NCBI RefSeq assembly: GCF_003992675.1
Contig: NZ_RZMZ01000010.1
Location: 1 to 64,000 of the forward strand
Length of the DNA stretch: 64,000 bases
From: Flagellimonas marinaquae
Lineage (GTDB): Bacteria > Bacteroidota > Bacteroidia > Flavobacteriales > Flavobacteriaceae
Reading direction: 5' to 3'
The notes under the pieces were generated by a model. It had not been told where the DNA came from and searched no databases. It was given only the letters and a program-made list of their open reading frames with translations. Position 1 is the first letter of the stretch. Every line of letters starts with the position of its first letter. Both the position numbers and the translations under genes were made by a program. This document shows, one piece after another, positions 1-8,942 of this stretch.

Positions 1-1
1 G

Positions 2-874
2 GGGATAAGCAGTTACCAATGGAACTTTGGAGACGGCAGTGCGGTCTCGACGGATGCCGACCCTGTCCATACCTATGCCAATACGGGCACGTACAGTGCG
101 GTTCTCACCGTTACCGATGCGAACGGTCAGACCGACACCGACACGGTTTCCATCAACGTGACGGGCCCCATCAGCGAGGGCGTGACAAGCCTTACCTTGG
201 TGGATGCATCGACGGACACCGACCTTTTCAATATTTCCGATGGACAGCAGCTTGACCTGGGCCCCACGGGCGGGCAGTCGCTGAACGTTCGGGCGAATAC
301 CTTGGGCAATCCGGGTAGTGTGCTACTTCAATTAACAGGCCCAGAGACCGTTTCGCGCCGTGAAGGAGTGGCACCTTACGCACTGTTCGGGGATATATCG
401 GGCAACTATGAAGCGCAGGACCTTCCCTTGGGAGACTACACCTTGACTGCCACGGCCTACAACGGTGGTACGGCGAGCAGTGGGGTCTTGGGGCAGCCCC
501 TGACCATTACCTTCTCGGTGGTTACAGGTTTGGGTGCAAAAACAGGTTCTTTCAGCACGGTGGACTCACCAGAGGGATTGGAACTAGAATCCAACAATAA
601 TAGTGAGACTGTTCCTTTTGAAATCATCCTGTTCCCAAATCCAGGAGCAACAAATATCACCTTAGTAGCTAGTTCCCCAGATATAGAACTAAAAGATCTA
701 ATGATTTTTAACTCATCAGGACAACTTGTGCGTACGTTCGCCCCATCAAATTTTATGGAAGGAAGGAGTAGATATAGCTTTCCTATCAATAATTTACAGT
801 CGGGAGTATATCATCTGAAAATGATGACTATAGATGGCAGGATATACTTCAAACAGTTAATTGTCAGAAAATAG
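2..874 (+). CDS. Secreted PKD-domain protein with T9SS sorting tail (3' part only)
   Basis: The reading frame is open from base 2, so the 5' end lies outside the window. The visible part starts inside a PKD domain (WNFGDGS motif, then a VTDANG strand). An Ig-like module of a kind common in Bacteroidota adhesins and glycan-binding proteins follows (LxLVDASTDTDLFNISDG, later VAPYALFGD). The last 80 or so residues form a type A type IX secretion sorting domain: LFPNPG, then SSGQLV, LQSGVY and a basic end IVRK. The product should therefore be exported by T9SS and anchored or released at the cell surface. Its catalytic or binding domain is upstream and unseen. Base composition changes sharply near 570: bases 241-300 hold 40 G/C of 60, while 781-840 hold 21 of 60. 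Confidence 0.9.
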   Translation, partial: GISSYQWNFGDGSAVSTDADPVHTYANTGTYSAVLTVTDANGQTDTDTVSINVTGPISEGVTSLTLVDASTDTDLFNISDGQQLDLGPTGGQSLNVRANTLGNPGSVLLQLTGPETVSRREGVAPYALFGDISGNYEAQDLPLGDYTLTATAYNGGTASSGVLGQPLTITFSVVTGLGAKTGSFSTVDSPEGLELESNNNSETVPFEIILFPNPGATNITLVASSPDIELKDLMIFNSSGQLVRTFAPSNFMEGRSRYSFPINNLQSGVYHLKMMTIDGRIYFKQLIVRK

Positions 875-916
875 TTCTGTATCGAATAGTGTAATAGTCA
901 AATAATAAAAATTATA

Positions 917-947
917 ATAGCGCCTTTGCAAAAGGGCGCTATTTTTC
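917..947. terminator. Rho-independent terminator between convergent genes
   Basis: An 8-bp stem ATAGCGCC/GGCGCTAT (917-924 with 934-941) is followed by a T-rich run on the plus strand. It lies between the T9SS-protein stop and the convergent PHP phosphatase gene, so it probably ends the plus transcript and may serve both. Confidence 0.8.
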
Positions 948-1006
948 TTTAAAGTTAATTAAAGGTATTGATGGTACATTGCTATTTACCAATTCGAAAT
1001 TTGAAT

Positions 1007-1750
1007 TCAATAAAAGGTCCGAATGGTACCATCGATTATTGGAAGTAACTGTTGAATTGCCTTCTTGGACACTTTTACCTCTTTTAACAAGGTAAGCTGC
1101 CTTATATTGTGAATATCACTTCCAACAAAATCGATAAGGCCATCATCCAGTAACTTTTTGGCCGTTTTTTGTACTCCACCACCGTACGCTTCCGAGCTTA
1201 ATGAAAGTAAATTAAGCTGGAACAAAACACCATCAGCCTTTAAAGAAGGATATTTTCCGTACTTACCATGAAAGTACATGTACCGCTCTGGATGCGCCAA
1301 GATGGGAAATATCCCTTTCTTTTTTACCTTTTCAACGGCAATATCAAAATTAAAGGAAGGTTGTAAGTAAGACATTTCTACGAGCAAATGGTCCTTTCCT
1401 AAGGGCATAACCTCTTCTTCCTCCAAGATATGCTCAAAATTATCGTCAATCATATGCTCAGCGGCATATGATAAATTAATATCCAATATGGAACGCGAAC
1501 TTAATTCTTTACTTAGCGTATCATAAGACGCTTTTATAGTCTTAGGGTTGTTGTCGTAAACATTGTGCATAATGTGGGGAGTGCACACAAAGGAAGTAAT
1601 CCCGATTTCAGAGAAGCCTTTGATCAAGGATATGGAGTCCTCCACCGTTTTTGCACCATCGTCAATTCCGGGCAAAATGTGGTTGTGGATATCTACCAAC
1701 CCGTGTAAGTGATCCACAAGGAATTCCTTTTTCTGAAAAATATGGAACAT
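1007..1750 (-). CDS. CpsB/CapC-type PHP-fold tyrosine-protein phosphatase
   Basis: A 247-residue PHP-family phosphatase of the YwqE/CpsB/Wzb-like group, which dephosphorylates the tyrosine-rich tail of polysaccharide co-polymerase kinases. Metal-binding motifs are all present: DIHNHILPGIDDG (H22, H24), TPHIMHN, AEHM, LAHPERY and GSDIHN near the C terminus. I place the start at the ATG at 1750. The frame stays open upstream to 1822, but that extension has none of the family's conserved sequence. No capsule or Wzc kinase gene is nearby, so the substrate is unknown; in this phylum the gene usually accompanies exopolysaccharide export. The family assignment is firm, the substrate inferred. Confidence 0.9.
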   Translation of the reverse strand: MFHIFQKKEFLVDHLHGLVDIHNHILPGIDDGAKTVEDSISLIKGFSEIGITSFVCTPHIMHNVYDNNPKTIKASYDTLSKELSSRSILDINLSYAAEHMIDDNFEHILEEEEVMPLGKDHLLVEMSYLQPSFNFDIAVEKVKKKGIFPILAHPERYMYFHGKYGKYPSLKADGVLFQLNLLSLSSEAYGGGVQKTAKKLLDDGLIDFVGSDIHNIRQLTLLKEVKVSKKAIQQLLPIIDGTIRTFY

Positions 1751-1835
1751 GTATAAAATTTGGACTTCAAAGATAAGGGATATGCAGACTTGAGCAACTC
1801 TATCCATACCAAATTGGGACACTAAGATAGCTTAA

Positions 1836-1869
1836 ACCAAAAAACCGCCCTGTGGAGGTCGGTTTGATG
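1836..1869 (-). terminator. Terminator-like hairpin in the leader of the PHP phosphatase gene
   Basis: Read on the minus strand, AAACCGACC and GGGCGGTTT pair with one bulge or mismatch around a short loop and are followed by a T run (bases 1836-1848 as plus-strand A's). It lies 90-120 bases upstream of the 1750 start in the same direction, where nothing obvious needs terminating. It may be a leader attenuator or a remnant. Confidence 0.35.
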
Positions 1870-2002
1870 GATTCACTACTTCTATATGTTTTAACTAAAC
1901 TCAAGTCTAAGATAAGGTTTCGTTGTACACACTGCGACTAATAAAAGATCAAAAAGGTTAATGAAAGATTAATAGGGTTAACCAATCGGTAATTAGCTGG
2001 TA

Positions 2003-2010
2003 TATTTTTG
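2003..2010 (+). promoter_or_regulatory. Candidate Bacteroidota -7 element for the histidine kinase operon
   Basis: TATTTTTG matches the TAnnTTTG consensus and ends 13 bases before the ATG at 2024, which would leave a leader of only about 7 bases. No clear TTG at -33 is seen. Confidence 0.4.
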
Positions 2011-2023
2011 TTTATTTAGCGGT

Positions 2024-3307
2024 ATGCTGACCAAGAGGAACCTCTATGTACTAGTTTTTGTGATTGCTGTTATTGGCCTATTGGTGGTACAATACCAATA
2101 TTTGCGTGTGGGCCTTGGTTTGGCAAAAGCCCAGTTTTCGGATAAAATAGATAAGGCCAGGGAAAACATCAACAGTGAACTGTCAGAAGTCAACTCCTTG
2201 ACCTACACTTTAGGCAATGCTATACGAAAGGATACTTCCGAGGTCAAGATTGGGCTCGATAGTCTGCAAAAAGCGTCCCAGTATTATCTAAACGATTATA
2301 TTTCCTACCAATTGAATGTTTCGGGAATCGACGCACCTTTTACCTACACCTTGTATTCTCGCGATTCCATCACGTATTTGAGTTCCATACGTCCCCATCT
2401 TGGGGCCAAGGAAAACCTCACTTACCCCATAAAGGTGCGTGGCTATTTGCCCGAGTTGCTGAAAAAGGAAATCATTCTGGAAATTGGTTTTGAAGACCTG
2501 AACAACTACTTTTTAGGGCAGATACGAGGGCTTATAATTCCCGGGCTATTATTCCTTTTGATGATTATTGTGGTGGTCATTTGGGTCCTCAAATCATTTT
2601 ATCTGCAGCGCAGTATCAATACCACCACCAACGATTTTATCAATAACCTGACCCATGAACTTAAAACCCCAGTTTTTTCCATTGGATTGGCGACCAAGAT
2701 TTTGGAACAGGACATGCCCGAAAGCAAAAAGGCGGTGGTCGAATTGATTCGAACAGAGTCTGATAGGCTCAAAAAGCATATCGACAAGGTGCTGGAACTG
2801 GCCGGTATGGAATCGGGAAAAAAGGTATTGCAGTTTCAGGAAATCGACTTTAAACCGGAGCTAGAGCGCATTTGTAGTGGTTTTGCGCTTTTGGCCGAAC
2901 ATGAAGGCACTGATTTTGAATTTGAATTGGAAAATGGCCCCTACATCATTAAGGCGGAAAAATTCCATTTGGAAAATGTAGTGGCCAATTTATTGGAAAA
3001 TGCCAAGAAATACTCCGATGACCCCCAAGTAAAACTTAAGGCCTACAAGCAAAAAGGACATCTTTTTATCAGTATAGCAGATAATGGTCAAGGTATTGCC
3101 AAAGAGGATATCAAAAAGATTTTCAGGAAATACTTTAGAATCAAAAATGGAGATGTGCACAAAGTGAAAGGCTATGGCTTGGGGCTATACTACGTACAAA
3201 AAATCATTAAAATGCACCGTGGTACCATTCAAGTACAGAGCGAACCTGGACAGGGCACCACATTTACCCTATCCCTTAAACTGACGAAACATGGAGAAAA
3301 AATATAA
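2024..3307 (+). CDS. Membrane sensor histidine kinase
   Basis: A 427-residue class I sensor kinase. There is a transmembrane segment at about 7-24, a periplasmic sensor region of about 140 residues with no recognised domain, and a second transmembrane segment at about 170-192. The HisKA domain follows with phospho-acceptor H211 in NNLTHELKTP. The ATPase domain has an N box (ENVVANLLENAKKY), a G1 box (DNGQGI) and a G2 box (GYGLGLYYV). No HAMP or PAS domain is evident. It overlaps the next gene, an OmpR-type regulator, by 17 bases, so the two form a cognate pair translated from one message. The arrangement resembles flavobacterial RprX/RprY-type pairs. The signal sensed cannot be read from sequence. 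Confidence 0.93.
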   Translation: MLTKRNLYVLVFVIAVIGLLVVQYQYLRVGLGLAKAQFSDKIDKARENINSELSEVNSLTYTLGNAIRKDTSEVKIGLDSLQKASQYYLNDYISYQLNVSGIDAPFTYTLYSRDSITYLSSIRPHLGAKENLTYPIKVRGYLPELLKKEIILEIGFEDLNNYFLGQIRGLIIPGLLFLLMIIVVVIWVLKSFYLQRSINTTTNDFINNLTHELKTPVFSIGLATKILEQDMPESKKAVVELIRTESDRLKKHIDKVLELAGMESGKKVLQFQEIDFKPELERICSGFALLAEHEGTDFEFELENGPYIIKAEKFHLENVVANLLENAKKYSDDPQVKLKAYKQKGHLFISIADNGQGIAKEDIKKIFRKYFRIKNGDVHKVKGYGLGLYYVQKIIKMHRGTIQVQSEPGQGTTFTLSLKLTKHGEKI

Positions 3308-3992
3308 ATTGATTTTGGTGGAGGATGACAATTCCTTGGGCTACTTGCTTTCCGAGTATCTGGGGATGAAGGGTTTTGCGGTTACTTGGGCCAAAGACGC
3401 ATCAGAAGCCATACAAAAAACAAAGACCAACCTATTTGATTTGGCCATATTGGATGTGATGCTCCCCGATATGGACGGTTTTGAGCTTTCCCAAAAAATA
3501 AAGGCGATCAATCCCAACCTACCTTTTATTTTCTTGACCGCTCGTTCCATGAAAATAGATGTCCTTAAGGGCTTTTCTTTGGGAGCGGTGGACTATTTGA
3601 AAAAACCTATCGACGAGGAGGAATTGGTCGTGCGTATCAATGCCCTGTTGGCCAGATTGGTGAACCCCGAAAATGAAGAGGTACAGGTTTCCCAATACGA
3701 AATAGGCGATTACATCCTCAACATGGAGAATTTTGAACTCAGTTTTAAGGGGCAACCTATTAAATTGACGGGTAAAGAATTTGATTTATTGGCCCTTTTG
3801 GCCAAAAATAAAAATCAGCTTTGTACCCACAAGGAAATCTTGACCACCGTGTGGGACAAGAATGATTACTTCAATAAAAAAAGCCTCAACGTATTTATCT
3901 CACATTTGCGTAAACATCTTTCGCAAGATTCTAAATTGAGCATTGTGAACGTAAGCCGCAGAGGATTCATGCTTCGGGTGGAAGGGGAGTAA
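3291..3992 (+). CDS. OmpR-family DNA-binding response regulator
   Basis: A 233-residue regulator. The receiver domain at about 5-120 has the acidic pair E11/D12, phospho-acceptor D55 (LAILDVMLPDMDGF), the conserved T in FLTAR and the lysine in LKKPID. A winged-helix output domain fills about 135-230 and ends with NVSRRGFMLRVE, the usual RG(Y/F) wing signature. It is the partner of the kinase whose 3' end it overlaps and should bind DNA to control envelope genes; targets are unknown. Confidence 0.93.
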   Translation: MEKKYKLILVEDDNSLGYLLSEYLGMKGFAVTWAKDASEAIQKTKTNLFDLAILDVMLPDMDGFELSQKIKAINPNLPFIFLTARSMKIDVLKGFSLGAVDYLKKPIDEEELVVRINALLARLVNPENEEVQVSQYEIGDYILNMENFELSFKGQPIKLTGKEFDLLALLAKNKNQLCTHKEILTTVWDKNDYFNKKSLNVFISHLRKHLSQDSKLSIVNVSRRGFMLRVEGE

Positions 3993-4044
3993 ACAACTCT
4001 TCTGGCTCGATTTTTGAGGTCTTTGTTTGCAAATCAACTCCCCG

Positions 4045-4287
4045 ATGATTAAGTTTTTTAAAAAACATACGCAAACACCCTCGTTACGACAATTGGACCA
4101 ATTATACGCCCAAACCATTTGTAAGTGTCCCTTGCAAGAACAGATTTCGTATTGTCAAAGATTGATTGAAAGCGCGACTTATTATCTTAAGCAATCCTGT
4201 CCCAAAAAAGATTCCACTCATCTGAAACGGCTGATTCAAGCGGCCAGTTCAGAACTTCAAAACTTACAGGACAAAGGCAATGCCTAA
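4045..4287 (+). CDS. Small hypothetical protein, 80 residues
   Basis: Not recognised. The frame is open from a TTG at 4027, but the ATG at 4045 (MIKFFKK) is the better start. The product is basic and helical-looking, with two Cys pairs (CKCPLQ and CQRL) and a hydrophilic helix at the C terminus. It follows the response regulator by 52 bases and may share its transcript. It has no signal peptide or membrane segment. The opposite-strand frame at 3900-4118 looks like a shadow. Moderate confidence that it is a gene at all. Confidence 0.5.
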   Translation: MIKFFKKHTQTPSLRQLDQLYAQTICKCPLQEQISYCQRLIESATYYLKQSCPKKDSTHLKRLIQAASSELQNLQDKGNA

Positions 4288-4359
4288 CTGTTGGAAAGTA
4301 TTTTAAAAACTGCATTTCGAGATAAAAAACCTTATTTTTAGGGTTGAAAATGACTCAAA

Positions 4360-5124
4360 ATGAAGAACACTATCCTATACCTTGCCTTACTTTTCTTTAG
4401 TTTAAACGCTTTTGCAACAGAAACCAAGCTGATGGTGCGCGCCAGGGCCAAAGATGCCAAGTTTGTGGGAAGCTCCATTGGAGGGGCACATGTCATCGTC
4501 CGGAATACATTGAACGGTGAAATACTGGCCGAGGGCCATACTACTGGGTCAACCGGCAACACCAATCTGATCATGAAAAGTCCCCACGAACGCTACACCC
4601 AGTTGAGCGATGATAAAACAGCGGGATTCTTAGCGGTAGTTGATATTGAAGAACCCACTTTGGTTCGTGTAGAAGTACTTTCACCAATCCATAAGAAAAA
4701 TGCGCGCATACAAGCAAGCACCGAACTCTGGTTAATTCCAGGAAAAGACATTTTGGGAGATGGCATAGTGATTGAAATTCCCGGATTTGTGGTCGATATC
4801 CTTGCACCCAATACCCACCAATACATCGCTTTGGAATCGATTCCCCAATCAGGTTTGCCCATTAAGGCCCATATCGTAATGATGTGCGGTTGCCCCATTG
4901 AAGCTGGAGGTATTTGGGATTCCAATCTTATGGAAGTAAAGGCCATGGTAAAAAAAGAAGGCCAAACAGTGGCTAAGGTCCCACTCAAAAATCCAACCCA
5001 AAACACCTTTCAGGGTGTTGTGCCCGTTTCTGAAGCTGGGTATTACCAAATCACGGTGTATGCCTTCAACCCCAAAACGGGAAATACCGGTGTGGACATT
5101 GTAAATTATGTGGTAACGGAATAG
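4360..5124 (+). CDS. Secreted hypothetical protein with MCGCPI motif
   Basis: A 254-residue protein with a clear signal peptide (cut after about residue 20, ATAF-type end). The mature part reads as two beta-sandwich-like halves. The first has an LNGEILAEGHTTGSTGN turn typical of transthyretin/CarboxypepD-like folds, and the second ends in AGYYQITVYAFNPKTG. Between them is MMCGCPIEAGG, whose CxC could bind metal or heme, though nothing proves it. It precedes the M1 peptidase, DUF4198-like and HupE-like genes, two of which look metal-related. Function unknown. Confidence 0.75.
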   Translation: MKNTILYLALLFFSLNAFATETKLMVRARAKDAKFVGSSIGGAHVIVRNTLNGEILAEGHTTGSTGNTNLIMKSPHERYTQLSDDKTAGFLAVVDIEEPTLVRVEVLSPIHKKNARIQASTELWLIPGKDILGDGIVIEIPGFVVDILAPNTHQYIALESIPQSGLPIKAHIVMMCGCPIEAGGIWDSNLMEVKAMVKKEGQTVAKVPLKNPTQNTFQGVVPVSEAGYYQITVYAFNPKTGNTGVDIVNYVVTE

Positions 5125-5213
5125 AATTTTATCCAAAAGACAACCATTCGGATGCAATTGTTTCTGAAGTGGAAAAGCGGTACCTTTTCAGAGCGTAATC
5201 CAACCCACTTTCT

Positions 5214-7769
5214 ATGAAACCGAAACGTCTACTTCAGTTGCTCGGATGTATTTTGATCATTGGCTGCCAGTCAAATCCTCAAGTGGATATTTTGGCTGAA
5301 GGCATTCCGTTGAAAATGGCCGAATACAGGGAAAGTCAGGTATCAAATGTTGTTTACCATCTTTCTTTTGATATTCCTCCGAAAAAAGAAGAGCCGATAC
5401 CCTCAAACCTAAAGCTAGAACTCGAAATCAATGACGTATCGCAACCCTTATATCTTGACTTTAATGCGGATGCGGCTCTCTTAAAAACAATTCAAGTCAA
5501 CGGGGAATCCCAAGAAATTGACCATCAAAAGGAGCACATCATAATAAGTAAAGGTTTGAAGAAGGGCTCCAATACCATCGAAATAGCCTTCCATGCTGGA
5601 GAGCTTTCATTGAACCGAAACGAGGACTATCTCTATACCTTATTGGTTCCAGATAGGGCAAGTACCTTGTTCCCTTGTTTTGACCAACCCAATATCAAAG
5701 CCAAATATGTATTGGATATTACCGCTCCATCGGATTGGAAGGTACTCTCTGGAGCTCCCTTGCATGAGCGCACTTTGGAAGGCAATAGGGCGCACTATGT
5801 ATTTGAGGTGAGTGACCCTATGAGCACCTATCTGTTTTCCATGGTGGTCGGAAAGTTTGAATCGGTCACCGAAAACCCGGGACAGTTTGATATGACCCTG
5901 CTTTATCGTGAAACGGATTCCGCCAAAATAGCCTATAGTCTCCCCAGAATATTTGACCTCCACCAACGATCTATCGATTTTTTAAAGGATTACACCCAGT
6001 TCGATTTTCCGTTCAAGAAATTGGACTTTGCCGCCATTCCCGGGTTTCAATATGGGGGAATGGAGCATGTGGGAGCCATCCAATACCGCCAAGGCTCCAT
6101 TTTTTTGGACGAAAGCGCTACAGAACGAAGGCTTATGGGAAGCGCCAAGCTCATTGCCCACGAAACCTCCCACATGTGGTTCGGGGACATGGTCACAATG
6201 GACTGGTTCAACGATGTTTGGATGAAAGAGGTTTTCGCCAATTTTATGGCCGATAAAATCATCAATCCGGCCTTTCCCAACATTAATCACAAGCTGCAAT
6301 TTATGATGTCACATTACCGGGGTGCCTATGGGGAAGACAGGACCCGTGGCACTAACCCCATACGTCAGGATTTAGATAACCTCAAGAATGCCGGTAGTTT
6401 ATATGGGGGAATCATTTACAATAAAGCCCCGATTATGATGCGCCAACTGGAGGCGACCATAGGCGAGAAAGCATTTCGCAATGGTATTCGAGAGTACATC
6501 AAAACCTATGCCTATGGGAATGCTACCTGGAACGATTTGGTCGATATTCTGGACGAGAAAACCCCAACGGACCTCAAAGCTTGGAGCGAGGTATGGGTAA
6601 ACCAATCGGGAAGGCCTATCCTAACAGAGCAGATTAGTTATCAAAATGATAAGATTGCTAATTTTACCATTTCACAGCAGGCAGAGGATGGTAGTGACAA
6701 ATTATGGCCTCAATCCTTTGAAATTACCTTGGTGTATCTGGATAGCACAAGAACCATTCCTGTGATTATTTCAGATCGTAGCGTGGAGGTGAATATGGCG
6801 AAGGGTTTGCCCAAACCAAAGACCATTATTTATAATTCGGATGCCTTTGGGTATGGGCTTTTTCCTGTGGATACAGATTATTTGAGTGCCATTGCAAAGC
6901 TTTCCGATGAGGTGGCCCGTGCCTATTCCTACTTGAATACATACGAAAATGTACTGTCGGGAAATGTAGATCCGCTTTTGGCCTTTGATGTTTTTATGAA
7001 CGGTGTCCTGAACGAGCAAAATGAATTTGTACACGGAATCATTAGTGGGCAAGCAAGCTACTTGTTCTGGAATTTCTTTACCACGGAACAACGGGTTGTG
7101 ATGCAGGCCGAAGTGGAAGAGCTCCTTTGGAACGAAATGTTCAAGAAAAGATATGAGCCCAATGTTAAAAAGAACTTATTCCAGCTATGGAAAGATTTGG
7201 CCTACTCCAAAAATGGAAAACAACGGTTGTACGCTGTATGGAATAAGGACCAAAATATTCCAGGATTAAGGCTGAATAAGGATGATTATACAGAAATGGC
7301 CCTATTACTTTCGCTTTATGACCATGAGCTTGCGTCAACTATATTGGAGAAGGCCAAGAATGAGCTGGACAATCCCGATAAAATAGAACGCTTTGAGTTT
7401 CTTTCACCTGCCGTAGCGTCGGATGAAGGGATTAGGGCTACTTTTTTTGAATCTTTTGAAGACCCCAAGAACCGTGAGAAGGAATCATGGGTAGTTACCG
7501 CCTGTGGTTATTTGCACCATCCGCTGCGCCAAAAAACGGCCATAGCACAACTGCCCTTGGCATTGGATTTGCTCGAAGAGATTCAGAAGACGGGCGATAT
7601 TTTCTTCCCAAAACGTTGGTTGTCCGCCACTGTTGGACAATACCAATCGCCCGAAGCATATCAACTGGTGGAAACATATCTTGAGGAGCATCCAGAACTT
7701 CAACCTTCCCTAAAGGGAAAATTATTACAGGCTACGGATGACCTCTACAGGTACACAAAAATGAAATAG
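5214..7769 (+). CDS. M1-family metallo-aminopeptidase, lipoprotein
   Basis: An 851-residue zinc aminopeptidase. The N terminus is a lipoprotein signal with lipobox LIIGC (about residue 18), so it is probably anchored in the outer or inner membrane facing the periplasm. The substrate-recognition motif GGMEH is a variant of GxMEN. The catalytic motif is HETSH with H316, E317 and H320, and the third zinc ligand E339 lies in WMKEVF at the usual spacing. A long helical C-terminal ERAP-like domain follows. It probably trims oligopeptides imported across the outer membrane. A decayed copy of its last 70 or so codons is found downstream at 9668-9892. Confidence 0.93.
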   Translation: MKPKRLLQLLGCILIIGCQSNPQVDILAEGIPLKMAEYRESQVSNVVYHLSFDIPPKKEEPIPSNLKLELEINDVSQPLYLDFNADAALLKTIQVNGESQEIDHQKEHIIISKGLKKGSNTIEIAFHAGELSLNRNEDYLYTLLVPDRASTLFPCFDQPNIKAKYVLDITAPSDWKVLSGAPLHERTLEGNRAHYVFEVSDPMSTYLFSMVVGKFESVTENPGQFDMTLLYRETDSAKIAYSLPRIFDLHQRSIDFLKDYTQFDFPFKKLDFAAIPGFQYGGMEHVGAIQYRQGSIFLDESATERRLMGSAKLIAHETSHMWFGDMVTMDWFNDVWMKEVFANFMADKIINPAFPNINHKLQFMMSHYRGAYGEDRTRGTNPIRQDLDNLKNAGSLYGGIIYNKAPIMMRQLEATIGEKAFRNGIREYIKTYAYGNATWNDLVDILDEKTPTDLKAWSEVWVNQSGRPILTEQISYQNDKIANFTISQQAEDGSDKLWPQSFEITLVYLDSTRTIPVIISDRSVEVNMAKGLPKPKTIIYNSDAFGYGLFPVDTDYLSAIAKLSDEVARAYSYLNTYENVLSGNVDPLLAFDVFMNGVLNEQNEFVHGIISGQASYLFWNFFTTEQRVVMQAEVEELLWNEMFKKRYEPNVKKNLFQLWKDLAYSKNGKQRLYAVWNKDQNIPGLRLNKDDYTEMALLLSLYDHELASTILEKAKNELDNPDKIERFEFLSPAVASDEGIRATFFESFEDPKNREKESWVVTACGYLHHPLRQKTAIAQLPLALDLLEEIQKTGDIFFPKRWLSATVGQYQSPEAYQLVETYLEEHPELQPSLKGKLLQATDDLYRYTKMK

Positions 7770-7923
7770 CTGTATGGCGGGGAATTAAAAATCCATTATT
7801 CGCTTACTACTTAAAATGTTTTAGGGCTAAAGCATGATTTTGTTTTTTTTTATCATAAACTTTTATAGAAATAGGGGGTAAGGTTTTATATTCAAGCTCG
7901 AATACATTAATATCAAAATTAGA

Positions 7924-8940
7924 ATGAAAAAGTTTTTTTGGGGAGTAGGAGCCATCCTGCTGTTGTGTAGCCATGATATGTTCTTGAAATTGGACAATTA
8001 TTTTCTGGAGCCAAATACGCAGGCCACAATCCAATTGTTTAATGGCACTTTTGACAAAAGTGAAAATGTAATTGATAGAAACCGCATGTTGGATGTGAGT
8101 TTGGTGGGCAATGGCCAGCGCATCCAAGTCGACTCAACCCAATGGACCGAAAAAGATAGCATCACTTTTTTGAACTTTACCACAGGGAATTCTGGAACAT
8201 GGGTGGCTGGTGTTTCCACCGCCCCACGGAATATTGCATTGGATGCCAAATCCTTTAACGATTATTTGGCCCACGATGGGGTGGTAGATATGTTGGAATG
8301 GAGAAAAAATAACGGTGCCCTCGAGGAAGACGCAGTCGAAAAATACTCCAAGCATGTTAAGACCATTTTTCAGGTGGGGGATAGCCTATCCGAAGACTGG
8401 AATACCGAACTGGGATATCCCATTGAGTTTATACCGCTAGAAAACCCGTATGATTTGCACGCGGGCCACTCCTTAAAAGTGAAATTGCTCTATGATGGGA
8501 AGCCTTTGGCCAATCAGCTGGTCATTATCGGTTCCAAAACGACGAGGGAATCCACTACTACTGAACACAGTCATGATGGCGGGGAGCCCCATACCCACGA
8601 AAGTGGTGAAACGGCGGACCATGATCATAATGCGGGACTTCAACTTCGTACCAATGAAGCTGGTATACTGGAATTTAAAATTGCCTCCGAAGGGATTTGG
8701 CATTTAAGAACCATCTATATGGTCCAATCCGAAGAGGAAGGGCTGACCCACGAGTCCAACTGGGCCACGCTCACTTTTGCAGTGGGTTCGGGACATAGTG
8801 CCGAACATAATGCCCATTCCGCAAGCGAGCATGGACATGCCCATGAAGAGGAGCAAGGTTTTCCATCCTACGTCTTCTGGTTGGTCAGTTTGGTGGTGAT
8901 AGCGGGTCTCTTTCTCTATTTTAAAAACGCGAAGAAATAA
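7924..8940 (+). CDS. DUF4198-like His-rich membrane-anchored protein
   Basis: A 338-residue protein. A short N-terminal hydrophobic stretch leads into SHDMFLKLDNYFLEPN, the beginning typical of DUF4198/NikM-periplasmic-type proteins. Two His-rich segments are seen at about 213-237 (HSHDGGEPHTHESGE) and 289-312 (EHNAHSASEHGHAHEEE). A C-terminal transmembrane helix at about 315-334 ends in KNAKK. Family members are associated with nickel or cobalt uptake, and the His clusters suggest a periplasmic metal buffer or donor. It is separated by 2 bases from the HupE-like gene, so the two are co-translated. The metal is inferred and not identified. Confidence 0.8.
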   Translation: MKKFFWGVGAILLLCSHDMFLKLDNYFLEPNTQATIQLFNGTFDKSENVIDRNRMLDVSLVGNGQRIQVDSTQWTEKDSITFLNFTTGNSGTWVAGVSTAPRNIALDAKSFNDYLAHDGVVDMLEWRKNNGALEEDAVEKYSKHVKTIFQVGDSLSEDWNTELGYPIEFIPLENPYDLHAGHSLKVKLLYDGKPLANQLVIIGSKTTRESTTTEHSHDGGEPHTHESGETADHDHNAGLQLRTNEAGILEFKIASEGIWHLRTIYMVQSEEEGLTHESNWATLTFAVGSGHSAEHNAHSASEHGHAHEEEQGFPSYVFWLVSLVVIAGLFLYFKNAKK

Positions 8941-8942
8941 AA

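Noticed and set aside
3900-4118. Minus-strand 72-residue frame
   Set aside because: It overlaps the end of the response regulator and most of the small plus-strand frame, and its composition looks like a shadow.
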